From contig CAIIXF020000136.1 in the NCBI GenBank assembly GCA_903813345.2, positions 104,352 through 127,351 of the forward strand: 23,000 nucleotides of DNA, given 5' to 3'. The position numbers and the translations under genes are program-made. The notes under the pieces are model-generated. The model saw nothing but the letters and a program-made list of their open reading frames with translations, was not told the origin of the DNA and did not search any database. Positions 8,911 to 18,227 of the stretch are shown here, piece by piece. The first letter of the stretch is position 1; each line of letters begins with the position of its first letter. Origin of the DNA: Owenia fusiformis (Eukaryota; Annelida; Polychaeta; Sabellida; Oweniidae).

Positions 8911-11040
8911 AACGGTGACTTTTGCATTAAAATGGCGTTTTAAGGTCAGAAATATATATTTCTTCACCATTATTGTTTTTAATAAAAATGACCACACCCA
9001 AATAAAATATCAAACATATCAATATCAAAGTTTCCTCCTATTTCGTATACTCGCTGCTAGTATTTGAAAAAAAGGTGATTTTTTCAAACTCATCTTTTTG
9101 ATGGTTGATCCTTGGGGCAAGCCGTTTAGCCCTTTCGTGTCACCTTTTTTACTGCAGACAAGTAAAAATGAATAGTTAATGTACCAATCTATAATGACTA
9201 TGGGTGACTTCATAGTAACCTACCTCAACATCAGTTTATGGGATTTTCTGGAGTTTTGGCGCACACTACAAGATGATTTGATCAGATATTTATTTCCATG
9301 TAGAGGCAAAACTGCCCTAATTCACGTCACCATACTAGTCAATGGGCAAAAGGGCAAACGCCTGACTTTTTATCTCGAGTTATAGATTTATGTGGCCTCA
9401 CTGGCCTATCTGAGGTTCTAAAGCTATGTCTAAGCTACATGTACATCTTGACACTAAACTCAATAGGGGCCAATCATCTACTTTTTGAAATAATTGGTCA
9501 ATTGTGACACTACCCTCTCTCTGCAGACACAAATTGAAATTCACAAAAATGAAGGCAAAATTAATACGCCACTTGACTCGAAATTTTCCTTCAGATAACC
9601 CTAATAAACGCATTTTCAGAAGAAATGGCATGTTGCCATTGCAAAAAGATTACAACTGTGCCTACATACTAGCTTACTGACTCGTCATGATCACAATTGT
9701 GTTGGGACTACATTTATTTTTGAATACTACTTTTTTCTATTCAGCGGAAGTGACGTATTAGGGCATTTTGGCCTAATAGCCACATGGTTGGATGATTTCT
9801 GGCTTTAAATTGCGTTTTTTCCAATTTACTAGAGTTTTTCAAGTAGTTTTGTGCAGTTTAAGAATATTCTGACAGCAATTATGAAAAATATGGCTACTTC
9901 ATTACCCCTGGGGTCATTTTTCCAAGAACCCAATGGTTTTCCTTTAAATTTGACTAGTTTTTCATTTACATCATGAAATCCACAGCCTGATGGTGACATT
10001 TTTCAGTATCGTGTCAAGAAATTGAGTATTTTATTGCATATTGCGATTTTTAGCCAAAATCACTGAACCGTGAACCAGAAAATTGGACAAATTTGGCCCA
10101 CTTTTTGGCAAAATCTTACTAAAATCATCACTTTTTCATACTTTATTCCATTCAACAACCTCCTGATTTGAAAAATGATGACAAATTTGATCAGTTTTGA
10201 CTCTGGCCTAGAGAATTGGGACTTTTGAGATATTTTTTAGCTCGAATGTAGTCATTCAGAGTGAACAAATACATCAAAAATTGACACTTAACTCACCAAT
10301 TTCTGACTGCACCCCCGATATGTACCTTCTTTCTATACTGGAAACCATAAGATGGAAAATCCAATCTTTATGATGAATAGCAACTCGTTGGCTTCCCCAT
10401 TTACGACAACAAATGACATTTAGGGGTCACTAAGGACAAAATTGTAGCCAAATATCGTCAATTTCAGTGGTTTTTGGGGTAAAAAGCGAAAACTGCTGAT
10501 TCAGCAAAAACATTAAATTTGTTCATGAAAATTCCCCTTTTTGCCTCCGTCCAAAATATGTTTCACACTAATAAACTTCAATTCTGGGCGATTCAGAGTA
10601 GTTTTAAAAAATGTTGGTCACTTTCACATGTGACTAAAGATGGCAGTATCAGGATGAGGCTAGCATGCCTCTTTATTTCGTACAGTGTAATATGCAAGTA
10701 CAATCTATAGAAACCCGGGGTATATAATCATAGGATACTACAACTCCTTCTACTGGATGAGCGTGGTGTAAAAGTGGTTTTGAAAAATAGCAAATTTCTC
10801 TTTATGTAGGTAATTTGTGGTTTATGATTCTACATTGATTCTGAAAATACTGGTGTCTAGTTTTTCAGCGTTTTGGAAATATTCAGATTTATACCCCCCT
10901 TGTTTGATTTTGAGGGGGGTACTAGGAAGGCTATGTAAAATTCCTAGAATGTACATCCAATCATTTTGATATTTACAGGTAATCGTGTACTTATCATGTC
11001 CTACAAAAGTAATAAGTTTCATTAAAGTTAGTCAACTGGT
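8911..11040. other. Long gene-free region
   Basis: Only short open frames (at most 77 codons) occur on either strand, and none shows a domain I recognise. The one structured item I noticed is a small hairpin at 10892-10921 (TACCCCCC paired with GGGGGGTA). The sequence is moderately AT-rich with several in-frame stops in all frames, consistent with intergenic or non-autonomous transposon DNA. Confidence 0.5.
10892..10921. repeat. Small G/C hairpin
   Basis: TACCCCCC and GGGGGGTA form 8-bp arms around a 14-base loop (TTGTTTGATTTTGA). No gene end is next to it. Confidence 0.6.
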
Positions 11041-11145
11041 TGCTATGGAAATGGAGATCATATCCCAGCAAACAGTGACGTCCATGTCACGTCACTCATA
11101 TGTGGTATATAAGTTCACTGAAGACGTTGTATATTTCCGTTATAT

Positions 11146-12640
11146 AAACGTCAAAGCAACGTAAAATTGTGACATTCAGCAAAACGTCGGTGGATGGTTA
11201 AAATTGACGTTGTAGTAATGTGTTAGTAAAGTTCGAAATTTGTGCTGGTGTGAAAAACGTAACAATGACGTTGAATTTTTACCAGTTTGGTTCATTTGCA
11301 ACGTAATATAAACGGTAAAATTTAACGTTGTCGTAACGTTTTTTAAATGTGTAAAATATTTGTAAGTGCAGGAAACATTACAAAGACGTTGCAGTTCTCA
11401 CCAAATTGTTTCATTTGCTACGTAATATAAACGGTAAAATTTGACGTTGTCGTAATGTGTTTTAAATGTGAAAGATATTTGTAAGTGTAGAAAACGTTAC
11501 AAAGACGTTGTGTTCTCACCAAATTTGGTACATTTACTACGTAATGTAAACGGTAAAATTTGACGTTGTCGTAACGTGTTTTAAACGTGAAAGATATTTG
11601 TAAGTGTAGAAAACGTTACAAAGACGTTGCACTTCTCACCAAATTGTTTCATTTGCTACGTAATATAAACGGTAAAAGTTGATGTTGTCGTAACGTGTTC
11701 TAAATGTGAAAGATATTTGTAAGTGTAAAAAACGTTACAAAGACGTTGTGTTCTCACCAAATTTGGTACATTTGCTACGTAATGTAAACGGTAAAATTTG
11801 ACGTTGTCGTAACGTGTTTTAAATGTGAAAGATATTTGTAAGTGTAGAAAACGTTACAAAGACGTTGCACTTCTCACCAAATTGTTTCATTTGCTACGTA
11901 ATATAAACGGTAAAATTTGATGTTGTCGTAACGTGTTCTAAATGTGAAAGATATTTGTAAGTGTAAAAAACGTTACAAAGACGTTGCGTTCTCACCAAAT
12001 TTGGTACATTTGCTACGTAATGTAAACGGTAAAATTTGACGTTGTCGTAACGTACGTGTTTTAAATGTGAAAGATATTTGTAAGTGTAGAAAACGTTACA
12101 AAGACGTTGCAGTTCTCACCAAATTGTTTCATTTGCTACGTAATATAAACAGTAAAATTTGACGTTGTCGTAACGTGTTTTAAATGTGAAAGATAATTGT
12201 AAGTCTAGGAAACGTTACAAAGTCCTTGTTTTCCCACCAAATTGGTTCATTTGCAACGTAGTGAAAATGGCTAATTGTAACGTTGTCAAAACATGGTTTG
12301 AATGTGAAAAATATTTGTAATTGTAAAACACGTTACAAAGACGTCATTTTCTGACCAAAATGGTTCATTTTCAACGTAGTGCAAACGGTTAATTTCAACG
12401 TTGTCGAAACGTGTTTTCAATTGAAATGTAAAAAAATATTTGTAAGTGCAGGAAACGTTACAAAAAGACGCTATGTCCTCACGAAATTGGTTTATTTGCA
12501 ACGTTGTCGAAACGGTTAATTTTGACGTTGACGAAACGGGTTTTAAACGTGAAAAATACATATACATGTATGTGAAAAAGAACATGACAAAGACGTTGTG
12601 GTCTCAACAAATTCGTTTAATTTGTGACGTGAAGTAAATG
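11146..12640. repeat. 119-bp CpG-rich satellite with alternating dimers
   Basis: The landmark ACGTTGTCGTAACG (or its variants) falls at 11206, 11324, 11444, 11563, 11682, 11801, 11920, 12039, 12162, 12280, 12398 and 12524. Most spacings are exactly 119 bp. The central monomers alternate between type A (CAAATTGTTTCATTTGC, ATATAAACG) and type B (CAAATTTGGTACATTTGC, ATGTAAACG). The recent amplification unit is therefore a dimer of about 238 bp. The 123-bp interval at 12039 to 12162 reflects a 4-base insertion in CGTAACGTACGTG. Flanking monomers are more diverged, as expected for an array that is homogenised in the middle. ACGT and AACGTT words make it much richer in CpG than the surroundings. 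Confidence 0.9.
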
Positions 12641-13020
12641 TTAAATATATAACGAATATACATGTATGCCTCGAGTTGTGGTAACTTTAAATACTGATCG
12701 GTGGAGGCACAGGCATATGTTGGCTCACACAGATGAACTTAACGTGGTAATTGAGAGTGAGAGTGGAAATATGATGTAAAGAAAACGTTTCTCCGACGTT
12801 GTAATTTTGCCATGGGTTATTGCTGACAAAAGTCTGACGTTCTGTCCCGGGGGGTTCACTCCAATATACCTCTTAATACCTATGTGCCGCGCCAAAGACC
12901 CCCTTTTTGAGCATTTTTTCCATGTAAGTTTCCATGTATTATTCCTCTCAGAGTTATAAAATTCCATATTTTCTTCCTCTGAACTTCATAGATGTCCATG
13001 TCGACTTCCTCTGGAGCTTG
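12641..13020. other. Array flank without gene
   Basis: A last degenerate satellite fragment (AAAACGTTTCTCCGACGTTG, about 12781) lies here. CCCGGGGGGTTCACTCC at 12846 looks like a transposon tip, but I found no partner for it. Confidence 0.4.
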
Positions 13021-13451
13021 CCGGTGTGAAAGAAATGATGGTCCCGCAGGGATTATGGTCCCCTTTCTTAACGGCCCTTACTGGCCCTGATTGTGTATAA
13101 GATAATGAGGGAAAGAGTTGTATTTAGGTCACCATATAAATCAATGGAGAGTAGGACCATAATTTGATAGGACCTCCTACCCTTTTACACCGGGACTAAA
13201 GTTTGCGAATTATCGGTAAATTGACTAAAACTCCACTCTTCCGGCGATTTGTCAGACCTCGGGACAAAAATTTTAGTCCAGGTGTAAAAGGGTAGGAGGT
13301 CCTATCAAATTATGGTCCTACTCTCCATTGATTTATATGGTGACCTAAATACAACTCTTTCCCTCATTATCTTATGCACAATCAGGGCCAGTAAGGGCCG
13401 TTAAGAAGGGGGACCATAATCCCTGGGGGACCATAATTTCTTTCACACCGG
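13021..13451. mobile_element. Fold-back element with 184-bp arms
   Basis: The left arm 13021-13204 and right arm 13268-13451 are inverted copies of equal length (184 bp each) around a 63-bp spacer. The tips are CCGGTGTGAAAGAAAT and its complement. Inner blocks include GGCCCTTACTGGCCCTGATTG and GGTCACCATATAAATC. The arms differ at only a few positions. The inner arm ends repeat the tip theme: CTTTTACACC-GGACTAAA mirrors the outer TTTCACACCGG-TTTTAGTCC. That suggests an element with nested ends. No coding sequence is present and no clear target duplication was found. Confidence 0.9.
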
Positions 13452-14171
13452 TTTTAGTCCCTTTCAACAAGGGCGAGCGTTACAAACGGAAAGTACATCG
13501 TTCGCAAATTTGAGGTATTTCTCGTTCGGCTTTTTATCGTATTCTGTTCTATCAACCAATAATGGTATGGTATGACTCCACCATTCTTTTGCCGTTTTAC
13601 TACATGCCACAATCAACCTCACTGTCAGCATATCAAACCATGCCCATTTTTCATCAAACTTGGCCCAACTACTATCAGGTGGATGTCCTTCAAAAATCAA
13701 GTTGGCATGGTTACCAAAGCCTTATAGTTGCCATGGCAACCGTAGAAATGGGGTAAAAAATTAGAGCAAAAAAACACCCAAACCCACCATATTGGCACTA
13801 ATTTATAAAATATTTCTAGACATACTATTTTTCTTAAACTTTGATATCATCTAGGACACTTCTAGACAACGAAAATATCAAAAATTGGGGGTAGGTTTAC
13901 CACTTCGATTTTTTTCTAGGCTTGGTCAAAGTAAAACTACGAAAAATGCACTCATTTTCACTTTTGAATCACCTATTATCGCCCAAATGGCTATATTTTT
14001 TCAAGGTCAAGGTCGCCATGTTAAAAGTAGAATTACGGAGTTACATCTGCTCTTCAGACAATGTTTGATGGCTTTTCTTCACCATGGAACAAAGATCTTT
14101 GCGCTGGTATGCCCATTTCCATGAGATAATATACGTGAAAGAGGAACTATGTCTTTAAATGTCATCAAAAC
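13452..14171. other. Gene-free stretch
   Basis: A 78-codon minus-strand frame (13464-13700) includes a GGCCAAGTTTGATGAAAA stretch of the kind often seen in dispersed non-coding repeats, so I do not treat it as a gene. A perfect RFX-type palindrome lies at 13727-13740 and is listed separately. Confidence 0.45.
13727..13740. promoter_or_regulatory. Perfect X-box-like palindrome GTTGCCATGGCAAC
   Basis: GTTGCCATGGCAAC is a perfect 14-bp palindrome and equals the ideal RFX-family X-box (GTTNCC..GGNAAC type). A degenerate half copy, GTTGGCATGGTTACC, lies just upstream at about 13701-13715. No promoter or first exon is visible nearby, so this is a motif match and not shown to be a working element. 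Confidence 0.35.
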
Positions 14172-14505
14172 CACTGGCGGATCTGGGGGGGGGCCCAGGG
14201 GCCCGGCCCCCCCCCCCCCCCCTTGGGTGGGCCCAGAAAAAAAAATTGTGCCCAAAAAAAATTTTGAGCCAAAAAAGGCCTTAAGGCCCTAAAAAGTAGG
14301 CCTTTTTGGTCATAAATTGGCCTTCTAAGGCCTTTTTTTTTAATTTTAGGCCAAATTTTGAAGAAAATGGGCCTCAAAATTTCAAAATTTGGGCCCACTA
14401 TTGGGTTTTTGGGGCCCAAAATTTTTTTACGCGCAAGCGCGGACGTTTTTTTCTCACACCAGAAGTTTGGGCCCCCCCCCTTGTTGGTTCCCAGATCCGC
14501 CCCTG
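14172..14505. mobile_element. hAT-like MITE with GGCC-rich body
   Basis: The ends are inverted copies: CACTGGCGGATCTGGG at 14172 and the complement of CAGGGGCGGATCTGGG ending at 14505. This form is typical of hAT tips. AAAAC flanks both ends (14167-14171 and 14506-14510), although hAT normally gives 8-bp duplications. Long G and C runs (14185-14193, 14207-14222, 14472-14480) sit next to the tips. The body consists of GGCC or GGCCC words spaced by A or T runs. Open frames in both directions are low-complexity by-products of this. At 334 bp the element is non-autonomous. Confidence 0.8.
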
Positions 14506-14598
14506 AAAACTTTATGCCAACACGTGAAAAGGCCATTTCGCACTACTTTTGGTGTAATAATTCCATAGAAATAGAGGAATTACCGCGTCGAAATCAAC

Positions 14599-14790
14599 AT
14601 GGAGGACAGTTCCAAGTTCAAGATATTGCTGCTTAACAAGATAGCTTGTTGTTTTTCCGTGGCATGGCTTATGCGTTGGGAGGGGCTGCTCCGTAAACGA
14701 AACAGTCCATGGGCAATTGCCCGGAAAAGACAATTCCCATCACCAAGAATGGGCACTTTAAGATCTGGATATAAAATAAACGTAGGCTAA
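14599..14790 (+). CDS. Short open frame, unrecognised, doubtful
   Basis: This 63-codon frame starts in a favourable context (ATCAACATGGAGG) and ends at TAA. The product begins MEDSSKFKILLLNK, has a short hydrophobic patch (about residues 8-25), then a basic segment (LLRKRNSPWAIARKRQF). Codon composition is more balanced than in the surroundings. I recognise no domain, and I see no splice donor or partner exon. A 12-base palindrome GGGCAATTGCCC lies inside it. It sits between two hAT-like tips and could be a remnant of such an element, or chance. I would not call it a gene without transcript evidence. Confidence 0.15.
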   Translation: MEDSSKFKILLLNKIACCFSVAWLMRWEGLLRKRNSPWAIARKRQFPSPRMGTLRSGYKINVG

Positions 14791-15280
14791 TTAGACTAGG
14801 TACCAAGGCCAATGAAAAGATACGTTAGATCTAACAATAATAACATTGTAAATCTAAATGATTTCATATTTATTTATGCCGCCCGATATGGGCTTAAACT
14901 AGAACGTTTGATAGCCGATACTATGCTATATAGTACAAATAACAGTACTTACATCCACGCCCTTCGTGGTAAAGCCGACGGGAAAGAAATTTATCCATGG
15001 TTGAGATTTTTCTGTCAATTTCAAGCAATGGCGCAATTTAGGATTGGTCAAAAAACGAACGCTAATAATTGATGCGATATGCGAACGAGAGAAAAGTTGT
15101 ATTTCTATAGGCCTACTAAAATACATTTGATTAAGATTTAACAAAATCACATGGATTATTTAATATTCAACATACAATCCATTTACAATCTGAAAATAAA
15201 AGGAATACTTCTCACTATAAGTATAAGGCAAATTTCATTAACATTTCATCAGGAAAAATGATCTTCTATACGAGATTTTA
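14791..15280. other. Gene-poor stretch with one unrecognised 86-codon frame
   Basis: An open frame on the plus strand at 14812-15072 starts MKRYVRSNNNN and has no domain I recognise. An overlapping minus-strand frame at 14926-15150 has none either. Nothing else is visible. Confidence 0.35.
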
Positions 15281-15311
15281 GGGGGGGGGGGGCGCGCGTC
15301 CCGCGCCACTG
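15281..15311. mobile_element. hAT-like transposon tip abutting the LINE
   Basis: A 12-G run (15281-15292) is followed by GCGCGCGTCCCGCGCCACTG. Read on the minus strand this is CAGTGGCGCGGGACGCGCGC followed by a C run, again the CAGTGGCG form of hAT tips. The LINE begins at the next base or so. I did not find the matching left end. Confidence 0.45.
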
Positions 15312-15312
15312 G

Positions 15313-15708
15313 TTATGGTCTAAACTCAATAAGATTGGCATCAAAGGCAAAATCTTTAAAGCAGTTCAATCCCTATATGAAGATGTGACATGTAACATCC
15401 GCATAAATGGTCTACTATCTCCAAAAGTAAACGTAAGCAATGGCTGCCGGGAAGGCTGTCTGCTATCCCCGACATTATTTTCAGCGTATGTGAATGATCT
15501 AGTGTCCGACATTAACAGTCTACAATGTGGAATACAAATGGAGGACGAGAACATAGGCATCCTTCTTTATGCTGATGACATAGCGCTTATTGCAAGCTCA
15601 GCTGATAACTTACAACAGATGTTAAACACTCTACATGAATGGTGCCGCAAATGGAGACTTCTAATTAACCCTCGAAAATCTAAAATAGTGCATTATCGCC
15701 CAAAATCA
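15313..15708 (+). pseudogene. LINE reverse transcriptase, central fragment
   Basis: The frame is open from 15313, beginning LWSKLNKIGIKGKIFK, with no start codon because the copy is truncated. It carries the RT block GCREGCLLSPTLF (the family form is GxRQGxxLSPxLF, here with E for Q), then YVNDL. The catalytic YADD lies at 15568-15579, embedded in LLYADDIALIA. LQQMLNTLHEWCRKWRLLIN and KSKIVHYR follow, as is usual after the palm in LINE reverse transcriptases. At RPKS the LINE frame stops matching, where a 215-bp insertion begins. After the insertion the frame reads a few foreign residues to a stop at about 15726. The role in the family is copying LINE RNA into DNA at the nicked target. This fragment lacks the fingers and endonuclease. 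Confidence 0.85.
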
Positions 15709-15923
15709 CTGTTCTGTATCGGATAGAATAAATGTACAAAAACAGTGTCTAGACGGAGACAAATTTATTCTATACTGGTAAGATGGCTGAACTCAAGAAC
15801 CACGTTTACAATGGACGAAAAACAAACAGTCAGTCCCGATCCCGGGATACAATACAAGTGAATAGGTGAATAGACATCTATGCACTGATGACATCTATAA
15901 AAACACCAAATACATTACAATCA
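15709..15923. mobile_element. 215-bp insertion inside the LINE, with AATCA duplication
   Basis: The LINE protein reads RPKS up to 15708 and resumes with HPRSDF at 15924, which join naturally. AATCA occurs just before the insertion (15704-15708) and again at its end (15919-15923), consistent with a short target-site duplication. The 215-bp length is 2 modulo 3 and exactly accounts for the frame change between the two LINE segments. Inside, ATAGAATAAAT (15723-15733) and ATTTATTCTAT (15763-15773) form 11-bp hairpin arms. I see no terminal inverted repeats and no tRNA-like promoter, so the type of element is open. Confidence 0.7.
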
Positions 15924-17177
15924 CATCCTAGGTCAGACTTTGCTTTTAAATGTGGGGACCTTGATCTAGATTATACAGACACTTATAAATATCTGGGGAT
16001 CTGGCTCCAAGAGCACGTGAACTCAACACATTCTGCCAGAGAAATTGCAAAATCGGCAAATAGAGCCCTGAGTGTGATTATCAGCAAATACAAGCAAACT
16101 GGGGGTATGGAGTTTACAGTTTACAACAAGCTATATGACTCTTTAGTCCAGCCTATACTAAACTATGGTTCATCTATATTTGGCCTCAACCAACATCAAT
16201 ACCTGAACAATGTTCAAAATAAAGCTGGCAAGTTCTTTCTAGGTGTAAACAAACGCACTAGTAATGAAGCTGTTAGAGGAGATCTCGGATGGGACACTCC
16301 ACATTTAAAACAAAAGGTGGAATGTGCTAGATTGTTCATTAAACTGAAGTCCATGAATCCGAATAAGCTGAATTTTAAAATACATGAATGGTCCATTAAA
16401 CGGAAAAGCAGTTGGGACTATAAAGTTAATTCAATGTTAAATACATGTAATATAAATTTCACTGGTCATACCAAGGACATTTTAAAACAGTTTACTAACT
16501 CTCCTCGAAATTCTGATAAATTTATCCAGAACATATGGGATGATAGAAATAATGAAATTAATGGCAATAAATTGAGGCAATATAGACTGTACAAATATGG
16601 TGTTTGCAAGGAAGGGTATTTGGCCCTACAAAAGCATCACCGTAGGTCACTCGCTAGATTCAGAACTGGTACTTTACCCTTAGCAATTGAAACAGGGCGC
16701 TACACAGGTATACCATTACACGAAAGGAAATGCTTATTATGTGACATGAATTGTATTGAAGATGAAAAGCATTTCTTATTAGAATGTAGCCATTATGATG
16801 ATCTAAGATGTGATTTTTATGAAAATGTTAAACAGAAATTGCCTTATTTAGATTTAACATCAGCCAATTCTACACTTCTTTTTGTCTCCATTATGAATTG
16901 TACTTCACTCCAAAGACCATTAGGAGCTTTAGTTTATAATGTGTGCAATAAGAGATCTCTTAATATGAGGTATATCCAGAATTATGGCAATGTCTATACT
17001 TTCTATACATTGTCTATACTTTCTATACTTTCGATCTCCTTTTTCATACTATCTGCCTTCGACGTTTCTATACTTTCTATACTTTCGAACTGCTTTTTCA
17101 TACCAACTGCCTTTGAAAAATCAGATGTCTATAGTTTCTATACTTTCGAAATGCCCTTTCATACTAACTGCCTTTGA
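15924..17177 (+). pseudogene. LINE reverse transcriptase C-terminal part with zinc knuckle
   Basis: The LINE frame resumes at HPRSDFAFKCGD (15924). YKYLG (15984-15998) is the conserved motif just after the RT palm. A region rich in K, N and W follows (KLYDSLVQPILNYGSSIFG, then FLGVNKRTSNEAVRGDLGW), typical of the thumb-like part. The stretch RRSLARFRTGTLPLAIETGR precedes a cysteine-histidine knuckle with spacing CX2CX9HX4C (16731-16787), followed by YDDLRCDFY. This is the usual C-terminus of several LINE clades. There is no RNase H domain. The native protein probably ends near NVCNKRSLN or RYIQNYG (about 16960-16990). After that the frame only reads into a pyrimidine-rich tandem repeat until the stop at 17177. 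The start codon at 15888 lies in the inserted DNA and is not the real beginning. Confidence 0.85.
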
Positions 17178-17685
17178 CAAAGCAGATGTCTAGTTTCTAT
17201 ACTTTCTATACTTTCGATCTGCTATTTCCCAGAACTGTCTTCGACAAATCAGATGTCTACAGTTTCTATACTTTCTATACGTTCTATCTGCTTTTCACAA
17301 AACTGTCTTTGACAAATTAGATGTCTATAGTTTCTATACTTTCTATCTGCTATTTCCCAGAACTGTATTCGACATATCAGATGCATTCGATCTGCTTTTT
17401 CCCAGAAATGTCTTAGACAAATCAAATGTCTATAGTTTCTATACTTTCTATACTTTCGATCTGCTTTTCCCCATAACTGTCTTCGACAAATCAGATGTCT
17501 ATAGTTTCTATACTTTCTATACTTTCGATCTGCTTTTCCCCATAACTGTCTTCGACAAATCAAATGTCTATAGTTTCTATACTTTCTATACTTTCGATCT
17601 GCTTTTCCTCATAACTGTCTTCGACAAATCAGATGTCTATAGTTTCTATACTTTCTATCTGCTTTTCCCCATAACTGTCTGTTTT
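16988..17685. repeat. Tandem array of about 68-bp units
   Basis: The unit reads roughly TTTCGATCTGCTTTTCCCCA, TAACTGTCTTCGACAAATCA, GATGTCTATAGTTTC, TATACTTTCTATAC. The marker GACAAATC (or a variant) occurs at 17061, 17115, 17176, 17243, 17311, 17371, 17416, 17485, 17553 and 17623. Later spacings are mostly 67 to 70 bp, and earlier copies are shortened. Minus-strand frames through it give repeated peptides (LICRRQLWGKADRKYRKYR) that are products of the repeat and not a gene. Confidence 0.85.
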
Positions 17686-17699
17686 TTACAATACATTGA

Positions 17700-17985
17700 G
17701 GCAATTCACCAAAATCGAAAGTGACCAAGAAACTTATGACGTCACATATTTTTTTACAATGTATAGAAAGTATCGAAAGTATAGAAAGTATAGACATAGG
17801 GATTTCACCAAAATGTAAAGTATAGAAAGTATCGAAAGTATAGACATAGGGAATTCAACAAAATCAAAAGTATAGACAGTATAGAAAGTATAGACATGTA
17901 TAGACTTTAGAGAGTCCAATCGTCTAAGACTGAAAAAAGTATCATTTAAAAAAAAGCAGTTCGAAAGTATAGAAAGTATAGAATA
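17700..17985. repeat. Opposite-orientation GAAAGTATAGA array
   Basis: GAAAGTATAGA and GAAAGTATCGA repeat many times. The phrase AATTCACCAAAATCGAAAG and close variants recur near 17702, 17800 and 17854. It is the inverted counterpart of the TCTATACTTTC words to the left. Confidence 0.8.
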
Positions 17986-18227
17986 TGCCATAATTTTGGA
18001 TATACATGCTTAATATTGATAGGCTATAATCACTAAATGAGTATGCATGTCACCTAAGTTTCCTTTATAAAAGATTTATTTAAAATGTATTTAGTCAGAA
18101 ACTCCTTGGTTTTATGATGCCTCTTTTTAGTGCTTTGAGCTATCGACCTTGGGGAAGATGGTCTCAATTCACTACTGCAGAGGTGTATATTATCTATGGG
18201 GTTCTTGTTTTTATTTATTCACTCATG

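Larger units (their letters stand above)
16970..18005. repeat. 1-kb fold-back block flanked by 20-bp inverted copies
   Basis: GTATATCCAGAATTATGGCA (16970-16989) is matched by the complement of GTATATCCAAAATTATGGCA at 17986-18005, 19 of 20 bases. Inside, pyrimidine-rich TCTATACTTTC repeats occupy the left two thirds, and their complement GAAAGTATAGA occupies the right third. The transcript could fold over much of its length. The design resembles Foldback-type elements, whose ends consist of short tandem repeats, but this is an analogy only. Confidence 0.7.

Noticed and set aside
12846-12866. CCCGGGGGGTTCACTCC as a transposon tip
   Set aside because: It resembles tips of common invertebrate repeats from memory, but no inverted partner or target duplication was found.
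13464-13700. 78-codon minus-strand frame with WAKFDEKWAWFDMLTVRL
   Set aside because: The DNA (GGCCAAGTTTGATGAAAA and following) resembles a dispersed non-coding repeat, and the frame ends right at the fold-back element.
14165-14536. 123-codon minus-strand frame rich in G, P, K and F
   Set aside because: It covers the whole hAT-like MITE, tips included, and reflects its GGCC and A/T texture.
15709-15923. Spliceosomal intron within the LINE
   Set aside because: Boundaries that restore the LINE protein do not coincide with GT and AG, while an AATCA duplication does fit an insertion.
16988-17797. Minus-strand frames coding repeated peptides such as LICRRQLWGKADRKYRKYR
   Set aside because: They are translations of the 68-bp tandem repeat, whose unit is not consistently a multiple of three, and there is no start context or conserved domain.
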